A stretch of DNA of 64,000 nucleotides. It comes from Tsukamurella sp. 8F (GTDB lineage: Bacteria; Actinomycetota; Actinomycetes; Mycobacteriales; Mycobacteriaceae). The stretch's first letter is position 1. The number at the start of each line of letters is the position of its first letter. Below the pieces are notes generated by a model that saw only the letters and a program-made list of their open reading frames with translations, was not told the DNA's origin and did no database searches. Both the position numbers and the translations under genes were made by a program. The stretch lies in the NCBI RefSeq assembly GCF_029167375.1, contig NZ_JARFTP010000003.1:1-64000 (forward strand), in the 5' to 3' direction. Below are positions 25,923 to 33,326 of the stretch, piece by piece.

Positions 25923-26774
25923 ATGACAACAACGGCTGAGACTCTACGTGCGCTCACGGCGTTCGAGCATTACGGTAGTCCTGCTAGGGCTGCTCGAGCA
26001 TTGGTCGACCCGGACCCGGCGCTGTTGCGAGACGCCTGGAAGGCTCTATCCGGCGAGTCGCGCCAATCCCTCAAGGCCGAAGCTGCAGACCTGGACGCCC
26101 GAGGAATCTACGCAGTTAACGCTGGAAGCTCACAATTTCCGGAAAGTCTCATGATCGGGACGCGCCCCGTCGTGCCGACTCTCTTCTGTCACGGCGATAT
26201 CGCATTATTGACGGCGCCCGGAGCAGGAATGTGTGGGTCCAGACGCGTCAGTGATTTGGGGCTTAGGGCTGCTCGCGCGTGCGGCGTAGAAGTAAGCGAA
26301 CGTGGACTAACGGTCGTCTCGGGGTATGCGAGAGGTGTCGATACTGCTACTCACCTGGCCGCGCTTGACAATGGTGGTCAGACGGTCATTGTCCTCGCGG
26401 AGGGTATCAATTCGTTCAAAGTTAAGTCTGAGTTCTCCCGGAGCTTCGATCCTGCGCGAGTTCTAGTCGTCTCCCAATTCCGCCCTACGCAACCGTGGGC
26501 AGCATACGCTGCGATGGCGAGAAATCACGTCATATTCGGTCTCGGCAAAGCTCTAGTAGTCATCGAAGCTGGTGATCGCGGGGGAACGTTGGCCGCCGGC
26601 CGCGACGCACTCAAGCGCGGCCGGCCGGTGTTCGCCCTGAACTTCGGTGCAGACACGCCGGTTGGCAATCGACTGTTGATAGACGCGGGAGCCCGCGCCA
26701 TCACCTCCCGCACAGAGCTCGGCCACGCGCTCGATCGGATACAGCCGGAGAGTCGGCAAGAGACTCTGCTGTAG
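25923..26774 (+). CDS. DprA/Smf-like Rossmann-fold protein
   Basis: A 283-residue protein of the DprA/LOG superfamily. The Rossmann nucleotide-binding elements are MCGSRRVSDLGLRAA (about residue 101), VVSGYARGVDTATHLAAL (around 136-153) and a late VVIEAGDRGGTLAAGRDALK. These match DprA, which loads RecA on incoming single-stranded DNA. The chromosomal dprA of actinobacteria lies near rnhB, not here, and this copy is paired with a PRTase inside an island. It lacks an obvious C-terminal winged-helix domain. Inference: a nucleic-acid-sensing or nucleotide-processing part of a defence module. Confidence 0.75.
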   Translation: MTTTAETLRALTAFEHYGSPARAARALVDPDPALLRDAWKALSGESRQSLKAEAADLDARGIYAVNAGSSQFPESLMIGTRPVVPTLFCHGDIALLTAPGAGMCGSRRVSDLGLRAARACGVEVSERGLTVVSGYARGVDTATHLAALDNGGQTVIVLAEGINSFKVKSEFSRSFDPARVLVVSQFRPTQPWAAYAAMARNHVIFGLGKALVVIEAGDRGGTLAAGRDALKRGRPVFALNFGADTPVGNRLLIDAGARAITSRTELGHALDRIQPESRQETLL

Positions 26775-26803
26775 GAGCAGCGCCGACGCGTGTCACTCCT
26801 CGC

Positions 26804-26869
26804 GGCCACTGACGCCAACCGTCGCGCCGCATGCGGAAACGCACCATCTGGGTCTGGCCGAACGAGACG
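26804..26869 (+). pseudogene. Collapsed remnant of a second nuclease-partner pair
   Basis: Bases 26804-26843 match the NucA/NucB nuclease gene at 28524-28563 (ATDANRRAACGNA), and bases 26842-26869 match the end of its partner gene at 29291-29318 (TIWVWPNET). About 730 bp that separate these segments in the intact pair are missing here, with a 2-base CA overlap at the joint. It is therefore a deletion remnant of a paralogous copy of the pair. Confidence 0.8.
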
Positions 26870-26943
26870 CTGGCCGGATTCCCCGGTCCGCGGTATCGCC
26901 GGACTGCCGCCGCGGATCTGCACCCGCGTGGTGCAGGGAGCCG

Positions 26944-27452
26944 GCCGCTGCACCCGTGGGCCCAAGGACTGGGCAGTCGTCGTCGTCACCGGCGCCGAGC
27001 TGCTGCGGTTCCTGTCCCGAACAGAGATCCGCCGAACCCTGCCAGTCGAACTGCAGGCCGAGATCGCCTTCGGATTCGAGCAGAGTCAGCGCCCGGCGGA
27101 TGAACTCGTCAGCCTCGCCCGAAGTGCGCTCGTCCAGGACGACATCTGGCAGGAGGACGCCGAACCCGAACTGGGAGACCTTCGCCGGGAACACACCCGC
27201 CAGCTCGACCCCGCCGCCGCCTAACTGGCCACCAGCGCCTCACGCGAGGTCCACGCCTGGGCCAAGGCGTGGCAACAGGACTGGGAGGGGGCGACTCGCG
27301 CCGCCGTGCAGGTAATGGAGGCCCTGCCGGGCGACGACCTAACGCCCGTACCGGGCGTTGTGGGCGTACCTCGGCAGCGCATGGTCGGAGCGCCACGGAT
27401 CGCTGTGAAGTGCGGCCTTTCCGGCCGAGAAGTTCGACCCACAATCGGATGA
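26944..27452 (+). pseudogene. Decayed hypothetical coding sequence
   Basis: After the nuclease remnant, a frame reads GPKDWAVVVVTGAELLRFLS...DLRREHTRQLDPAAA, hits TAA at 27222-27224, and continues in the same frame as LATSASREVHAWAKAWQQDW...VMEALPGDD up to TGA at 27450-27452. The composition (acidic, helical) looks protein-coding across the stop. No family recognised; no credible start. It may be a broken island gene interrupted by one nonsense codon. Confidence 0.45.
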
Positions 27453-27680
27453 ATGGGCACGGGTCTCGCAGCGATGGACCTCACTGCATGCTCGGCTGCC
27501 GGCCCGGCGGTCTCGCCGCGCCTGTCGTGCCGCGCTTCCGGCACGTGCGACATTCTGAGCATTTCGTCTGATTTCGGAATGATCGCCGTTATGTTTCTGT
27601 TTAGCACCAACATCAGGATATCGATCCGTCTCTTCGGACGGGTATCGAAGATCTTCTCCACCTGGTCATCCGTGGCCAGT

Positions 27681-27710
27681 GGCCGCAGTCTCGGACCCGC
27701 GACTGCGGCC
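27681..27710. terminator. Perfect 10-bp stem-loop before the nuclease gene
   Basis: GGCCGCAGTC and GACTGCGGCC pair exactly around a 10-nt loop, followed by CTTCATCTCC. It is 26 bp upstream of the nuclease start codon and could end upstream transcription or act as an element boundary. The rest of 27453-27735 shows no gene. Confidence 0.45.
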
Positions 27711-27735
27711 CTTCATCTCCTGAGAGGGCACGACG

Positions 27736-28761
27736 ATGACCCGGAAGACCCGATCCGCTCGGTGGCTTGGCGCCGCCGCGACAGCACTGCTGATTACGAC
27801 GGGAGGGATCGTCCCCGCCGCTGCAGCACCACCGTCTCCCTCCCCGACCCCACCCGCCGCGAAGAGCAAGAAGGCGACCACAAGAACCACCAAAGCCCCT
27901 GGCTCCAGAGGGGCTTTCGCGCTCCCGAACGCCGTCGGCTCATGCGGCGAGAACCGATTCACCAGCTGCGGCATCTTCAACGCGACGATCGACCAGTTCG
28001 CCGGGATCCCTGGAGGACCGTCAACGCTCATAGGCTCATGGCACATCGAGTTCCTGATGCGAATGACCTCCGCCGCAGACAGCGGCACCGTGACCGTCAA
28101 CGTCACCGCGGAGGTAACCGCGACCGGCACACCGGTCCCCGGGGCATGGCACCTGTACCTGAGCTACCTCGACAGCGACGCGCCCGGAGGTCAGTCGTTC
28201 AAGCAGTTCGACGTCGCTCTCGTGCCTGGCCTGGTCGCGAACGGCAGCGGCACGTTCACGCCCGCCGCGTACAATACGGCCCCGCCCCGCACACGGCTGG
28301 TCTATCGTTGGGACGACACGACCCCCGTACCCGGCGACAACGGAGTGGGAGCGACGACCTCAGGTCTGGAGGTTCGCTGCGACAACGTCGTTCGCGCCAC
28401 GGTCGGATGCGTCAATCCCAACTACCTTCCCACTGTGAACTTCCCGAACGCGCCCACCGTGACCAGTCACATCCGCGCCGCGCAGGCCCAGGGCAAGCCG
28501 TCGACGCTCACGAAGAACAGCCCGGCCACTGACGCCAATCGTCGTGCCGCGTGCGGAAACGCAGAAGCGGTCCTCGGTCCCAAGCCCAGCCCCGACAGCA
28601 CCTGCGATGAGTACCCCTTCGCATCGACCAGCGAAGGCGGCGCAGGTGCTTCGATCGCATGGGTACCCGCCGCGGAGAACAGCTCTCAAGGGGGCACCCT
28701 GGCAGGGATGACCGCCGCCAACCGTGTCATCGATGGAGACCGGTACGACGTCATCCCGTGA
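27736..28761 (+). CDS. Secreted protein with NucA/NucB-type nuclease domain
   Basis: A 341-residue exported protein. The signal peptide (RWLGAAATALLITTGGIVPAAAA, residues 9-31) is followed by a proline/lysine-rich linker, a middle domain of beta character (about 60-245), and a C-terminal NucA/NucB-like domain with DANRRAACGNA and CDEYPFASTSEGGAG, the active-site region of this DNase family (Pfam NucA/NucB). It would cut DNA outside the cell. It starts at ATG 27736 with CTGAGAGGG upstream. It is followed 35 bp later by a small cytosolic gene, as a toxin would be by an immunity or regulatory protein. The middle domain is not recognised. Confidence 0.78.
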   Translation: MTRKTRSARWLGAAATALLITTGGIVPAAAAPPSPSPTPPAAKSKKATTRTTKAPGSRGAFALPNAVGSCGENRFTSCGIFNATIDQFAGIPGGPSTLIGSWHIEFLMRMTSAADSGTVTVNVTAEVTATGTPVPGAWHLYLSYLDSDAPGGQSFKQFDVALVPGLVANGSGTFTPAAYNTAPPRTRLVYRWDDTTPVPGDNGVGATTSGLEVRCDNVVRATVGCVNPNYLPTVNFPNAPTVTSHIRAAQAQGKPSTLTKNSPATDANRRAACGNAEAVLGPKPSPDSTCDEYPFASTSEGGAGASIAWVPAAENSSQGGTLAGMTAANRVIDGDRYDVIP

Positions 28762-28796
28762 CGGCGGCAAGCCCCAACGACGAAGGGACAGCACAG

Positions 28797-29363
28797 ATGA
28801 TCCATACCCCCGTAACAGCACGCGGCCGCGTCAAGGTCACCTACGGCCAGTTTCTCATCACCGACGGAGATAGCGTCCTGGACGACCAGTTGAACGACCC
28901 CGCATCGATCCGGTCTGTCGCTGGATTCATCCAGGTTGCAACTGGATTCGTGCGCGTCAGCGTCAACACCGACACCCGGTTCGTCGGTGTCACGGTTCAC
29001 ATCCGCGACGGCGCAGACGACACCGACGTGACAGACGACTGCGAGGGCGAAGCCGAGTTCGACGTCGAGTTCCCCCGACCCGCAACGGTTGGCGGCCTCG
29101 ACGACATCGACGCTCCACCCGATCGCAGACTGGTGGACGGCGACCTGCGAAGCCTGTCAATACCGCCGGGGCGGTACCGCATGCGGGTCACCGGAACCGG
29201 GATGAATGCTGCACTCGCCGAACGAGACAGAGGTGAAATTGCTAACCCGCAGGATCAACCTACGGATCCTGATCTGCTAACTGAGCGGTTCACCATCTGG
29301 GTCTGGCCGAACGAGACGTCGGCCGCCACCGTGGTGCACAGGCAATACAAGCTCCCGGCGTAG
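28797..29363 (+). CDS. Hypothetical partner of the NucA/NucB protein
   Basis: A 188-residue protein beginning at ATG 28797 with CGAAGGGA upstream. No signal peptide or membrane helix. It is acidic and looks beta-rich (VKVTYGQFLITDGDSVLDDQ; RYRMRVTGTGMNAAL; TIWVWPNET). This resembles small 'competence protein ComJ/immunity-type' partners of NucA nucleases only in context and size; I do not recognise the family by sequence. The remnant at 26804-26869 contains the ends of both genes in the same order, which shows that the two genes have been inherited as a pair. Likely immunity or inhibitor protein (inference). Confidence 0.65.
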   Translation: MIHTPVTARGRVKVTYGQFLITDGDSVLDDQLNDPASIRSVAGFIQVATGFVRVSVNTDTRFVGVTVHIRDGADDTDVTDDCEGEAEFDVEFPRPATVGGLDDIDAPPDRRLVDGDLRSLSIPPGRYRMRVTGTGMNAALAERDRGEIANPQDQPTDPDLLTERFTIWVWPNETSAATVVHRQYKLPA

Positions 29364-29379
29364 AAGGGCACCGTCGTCA

Positions 29380-29430
29380 GACTCGGCGCCAGGACGGCCC
29401 CCTCATGTGGCGGCGGCCTGGCGCCGAGTC
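29380..29430 (+). terminator. Terminator of the nuclease operon
   Basis: A perfect 14-bp stem, GACTCGGCGCCAGG with CCTGGCGCCGAGTC, 17 bp after the partner gene. Confidence 0.7.
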
Positions 29431-29535
29431 AGCGGAGGGCGACCGGAGCTGGCCAAAGATGGACGGAACGGAGCTTTGCGTCGGTTTCACGGGCACTGAT
29501 CCTGTCCCGTGCTCGCTGGGCTCGGGCTCTGATCG

Positions 29536-29784
29536 ATGGAACCGGACCGTGTCCTGATGCGTCTAATTGATGTGGACAGGAACGACGAGGAGGCGACGGT
29601 CAACGCGGACGGCGGTGTCGGAGGTGAAGGTGATATCCAGGCATTGCCTGCTCATGTGGAGGCGTGGTTCGCGCAGGAGCGGGCCGCGAACCGCGCGGCG
29701 CGCGGTGAAGCTCGCCCGCCGGGACCGGACTGGCCGGTATGGGAGGCGGAGTTTGCTGCAGGCGGTGACCTAGGTGATCGGTGA
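29536..29784 (+). CDS. Small hypothetical protein
   Basis: An 82-residue acidic open frame (MEPDRVLMRLIDVDRNDEEATVNADG...). The C-terminal part HVEAWFAQERAANRAARGEARPPGPDWPVWEAEFAAGGD has a normal protein composition. There is no clear ribosome binding site and no family recognised. It faces the recombinase remnant and could be a small accessory gene or chance. Confidence 0.35.
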   Translation: MEPDRVLMRLIDVDRNDEEATVNADGGVGGEGDIQALPAHVEAWFAQERAANRAARGEARPPGPDWPVWEAEFAAGGDLGDR

Positions 29785-29793
29785 AGCGCTTGC

Positions 29794-31551
29794 TCACGGC
29801 GGGGTGAGGCGCTCGATCTCGGCGTGAGCGGCAGCGAGGGCCCGATCCTGCGCCTGCAGTTCTGCGCGTAGGCGGTGGATCTGTTCGTCTTTGTCGCGGA
29901 TGGTGCGGCGCAGGGCGTGGATGACGCTGTCGTCGGTGGACGTCGGTGCGGGGGGTGTAACTGGCGTACTAGGTGTGTTGCGTTGGGCGCGGATTCGGTC
30001 GGCGAGGTCCGGGTGCCGGTAGATGGTGGCACGGGATACTCCGGCCTTGGCTGCGACGGCGTTGATGTTGACGGGCTGCCCGGCCTTCTTCAAGGTGCGT
30101 CGTGCGGCGTCGATCCGCTTCCGGGTGTCTTCGGATCGCGGTGTCCCAGATAGCTGCACGACGTGGAACGGGACACCGTCGTTGAGTAGCTCGGTAGCGC
30201 GGGTGTGCCGCAGCCGGTGGGTCTGGGTGAACTTCAGCGGCTGGCCGGCGAAGTCGGTGAGGCCGTGGATCCGGTCGAGCTGCGCGAGGGAAGCACGGTA
30301 GGTGGCGTAGGGCCGGGGCTCGCGGCCGCGGAATTGATGCTTGACCCCGATGAACAGGTACTTCGAGTCGACGCCGGGGAAGGTGTCTGTCAGCCATTGC
30401 TGTTGTTCTCTGATGACGTTGACCACCGCCTGCTCGACGAGGATCGTCGGCACGACGCCATCGACCTTGGTCTGCTGGTATCGCAGCTTCGCGACGAAGG
30501 TGCCGTCGTCGACTGCGCCCGGCGGCCTCTCGGCGCCGGGGATCGCCTCGATAGGGTCGTGGTCGAGCGTCAGGATCTCCGATGCGCGGCGTCCCGTCAT
30601 TGCCTACAACAATCACGCCCGGGCAGCCTGTGGGTCGCCGAGTCCTGCCACGTAGGAGCGGCGGCCGTCCGGGTGGACGATCTCGACCATTTCGTCCCGC
30701 GGTGCGGTGAGCATGTCGAGGTAGGACAGCATCCGCTGCAGGTCGGTGGTGGCGTACCAGGTCAGCTCCCGACTGCGCGTTGAGTTGCGGGTGTGTGCGG
30801 ACGGGCCCCACAGGCGGGTGTGCGCCGGGGTCAGCTCGTTCCACCGGTCGTCACCGGTTGCATCGGCGGCCTCGAGACCGTGGTCGGTCACGAAGGTGTA
30901 GAAGGTCTGTGCCTGTGACTGGATCTGCCCGACCATGTAGTCGGTGAGCCGGCCGCCGTCGCGGCCGACATCGGGACGACGCAAGTAGGCGGTGTACTCC
31001 GTGAATACCGCCCGCAACCGCCGTGGGTCCTCGGTGATCCGTGGGTCGTCGCAGCCTATGCCGGTCAGGAACGGTCCGAGGTGCCGGGCGGCCGTGCGGC
31101 ACCGATCGGATGCGGTCGACCAGCGCAGCATCTCCGTGGTCAGTGCTGTCCGCAGATAGAACCGCATTCCTTCGCGCAGCCAGACCGGGGTGATCCGGTC
31201 GAATCGGAGGCCGGTCTCGAGCATCGGTTCGTGCTCGCGGCGCGGGATCCGCGGGTCGATCCGTAGGTCCCAGGTGTCGTGTACCCACCAGGGCAGGTCC
31301 CGGCACCGCACACTCAACAGCAGGTGCAGCTGGTGGATGTTGCGCTCGATGTGGTGCCGCGACGAGCGGCCAGGCAGCTGCCCGTTGCGGCGTTCGAACC
31401 CGACGACCGCGTGACGGACCACCTCGCTGGGAACGAGGTCGGTGATGCTCTCGCGTAGCGATGCGTAAAGAGGCGCGCACTGACGCCTGAGATCGGTGCT
31501 GAGCGCCCAACACGCGCTCACCGGAGGTCGTGCACGCGGCGAATCGGTCAC
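29794..31551 (-). pseudogene. Tyrosine recombinase, broken by two stops and fused to a DUF6262/TnpC-like tail
   Basis: The frame reads from GTG 31551 as a tyrosine recombinase N-terminal domain, stops at TGA 30615-30613, then two codons later TAG 30606-30604, and continues in the same frame. TGG to TGA and CAG to TAG would restore it. The catalytic domain then shows TGRRASEIL (first arginine) and THRLRHTRATELL (HxxR), but breaks off after FHVVQL, before the third histidine and the catalytic tyrosine. It joins in frame to RKRIDAARRTLKKAGQPVNINAVAAKAGVSRATIYRHPDL plus a coiled coil, the DUF6262/Tn554 TnpC-like protein normally encoded downstream. The element can no longer move with this enzyme. 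Confidence 0.8.
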
Positions 31552-31583
31552 CGCCTGTCGGGACTGCCTGGGATACTTTCTGC

Positions 31584-32567
31584 GTGGCCGTGAAGATTAA
31601 GCCCCCTGAGGCGAACACCGAATTCAGTCTCGCGAACTGGTCTTACAACCTCGACGCCTCGCGAGTCGACCCGTGGCACGAGGACATGGGTTTGTTCCAC
31701 TACACCGATATTGGAGGCTTGTGGGGGATACTTTCAAGCAGTCAAATCTGGGCCACTCATACCTACTACCTAAACGACTCGTCCGAGATCGAGTTTGGCC
31801 TATCCTGGATCAATGAATTGCTCAAGAACGGCGAGAAGGAGGCCGCGAAACTGGTCGACAAGGAGGCTGACGAGGAATGGGCCAGCACGGCGTATGTCCT
31901 GCACAAGCTGTACCAGTTCGTGGGTGCTGCAGCATTAACCTCGCGCGACACCTTGCTTCGGGACAGCGCTCCGTTTGTCTCATGTCTGTCGTGTGCAAGC
32001 GACTCCCTGACACAGTGGCAGGCATATGGCAACCGAGGCGGGGGTTACTCAATTCAGTTCGACGGACAAGCGTTTGAAGACTCGATCCAACAGGTGGATG
32101 AGAGTGGTGGCATGCTAACAGACCAGCCAACGATCACTGCAGCGCTTGTTGAGTATCAGACATGGAACCTGCAAAAACGTGTAGACGAAGCGGTGAACGA
32201 TTTTCTCCAGGGAACTCGAGCAGGGAAGGAAGGCGATCTAACCTACGATCAATCCCCGTCTCTTCGAGCGTTTCTTAGGCGACTAGTCGAGATATCAATG
32301 CTCTTGAAGCACCAATCCTTCTGGCCGGAGCGGGAACGACGTATCTGTATATCTGGCGGTGCAGAGACCTTCTATTCACAGTCCGCATTAGGGTTGGTTC
32401 CGCGAATGCGGATCGGTTTCGATCCCAAGTCTGTGCGTGAGGTTATGGTTGGTCCGGGCCCGCATGAAGAGGCCCGAAAATACTCGATCGAGAGATTTTT
32501 GGCCGGTCAACCTGACCTGAGTCACGTCGCGGTGACCACATCCGAGGTCCCTTACAGGGCGCCCTGA
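31584..32567 (+). CDS. DUF2971 family protein
   Basis: A 327-residue protein starting at GTG 31584 (an earlier start at 31530 is possible). The family pattern is clear: LFHYTDIGGLWGILSSSQIWATHTYYLNDSSEIEFG near the N-terminus, SCLSCASDSLTQWQAYGNRGGGYSIQFD in the middle, and KSVREVMVGPGP near the end. DUF2971 proteins are widespread on islands and have no proven biochemical role. Clearly lower G+C than the backbone, which points to acquisition. Convergent with the next small gene. Confidence 0.8.
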   Translation: MAVKIKPPEANTEFSLANWSYNLDASRVDPWHEDMGLFHYTDIGGLWGILSSSQIWATHTYYLNDSSEIEFGLSWINELLKNGEKEAAKLVDKEADEEWASTAYVLHKLYQFVGAAALTSRDTLLRDSAPFVSCLSCASDSLTQWQAYGNRGGGYSIQFDGQAFEDSIQQVDESGGMLTDQPTITAALVEYQTWNLQKRVDEAVNDFLQGTRAGKEGDLTYDQSPSLRAFLRRLVEISMLLKHQSFWPERERRICISGGAETFYSQSALGLVPRMRIGFDPKSVREVMVGPGPHEEARKYSIERFLAGQPDLSHVAVTTSEVPYRAP

Positions 32568-32626
32568 GCCGGGTCTACTCCACCGCCCCCGCATGAGAGC
32601 GGAGGCGATGTTCCCGTTGGGTGTGG

Positions 32627-32864
32627 TCAGGCTTCGTCGGTCGCGTCGTCGGCCTTGGTGCGGCTTGGCCTCCTGCTCCTTGAGGTAGGCCGCGTACTGG
32701 CGCTTGAGCGCGGTCAAGTCCTTGGAGTCGAACGCGTAGCGGGCACGTCCTTCCTCGGCACGCTTGTCGTAGCCGACAGCGCGAAGGAACTTGCGAAACG
32801 TCTTGGCGTCGGGAGTCCCGACCTTCTCGGCAGCCTCGATGGTGGCGAAGTTGGTGGTAGCCAC
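32627..32864 (-). pseudogene. Small HTH-type actinobacterial protein with a frameshift
   Basis: From ATG 32864 the frame reads MATTNFATIEAAEKVGTPD, KTFRKFLRAVGYDK, RYAFDSKDLTALKRQYAAYLKEQEAKP, a helix-turn-helix-like layout common in actinophage and plasmid small proteins. After EAKPH the open frame continues in an arginine-rich sequence that overlaps the DUF2971 3' end. One base fewer near 32657-32660 would instead give KADDATDEA and a stop at 32627-32629, the expected acidic end. I infer a one-base insertion. Confidence 0.55.
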
Positions 32865-33134
32865 GGTGATTGGACCTTTCGGTGCGGTCGTGAGCGTTGC
32901 TCACGGTTGAACGTGAGGACCATAAGAGACCGGGGCCGGCTGTCCAAGGTCGTAGGCGAAAGAGCCACGTGAGTGCTGTGACCAGCAACGACACGTGCAG
33001 CACGTCCACACGGGCACCCGAGCGCAATGCTGAGCGCCCGACTGCGCAATACGCGCACATCGACGTGCGCACACTTACGCGAGGCGCACGGGACGACTTG
33101 GGAACCGATCGCCAGGCCGGTGCGTCCAACTGGT

Positions 33135-33326
33135 GTGGACGATGAACAGCTCGACCAACTCCTTGAGGACTACTGGCTGGCGTGGGTGACTAGCCAAGCG
33201 GTGGACGTGCCGCCCGAGGTGGACGAGCGCATCATTGCGACGCTGCGCTCGTTTCCTTTAGAACCGGCACAACGTAGACTTCAATCCCGCGCGCCGCGAG
33301 AGACCTCACCTGACGCCCCAAATTGA
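33135..33326 (+). CDS. Small hypothetical protein, possibly truncated
   Basis: From GTG 33135 the frame reads VDDEQLDQLLEDYWLAWVTSQAVDVPPEVDERIIATLRSFP, which looks like a real acidic helical protein, then runs into bases that also encode the end of the convergent TIGR04141 gene. The last 20 residues are probably not original. No family recognised. Confidence 0.35.
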   Translation: MDDEQLDQLLEDYWLAWVTSQAVDVPPEVDERIIATLRSFPLEPAQRRLQSRAPRETSPDAPN

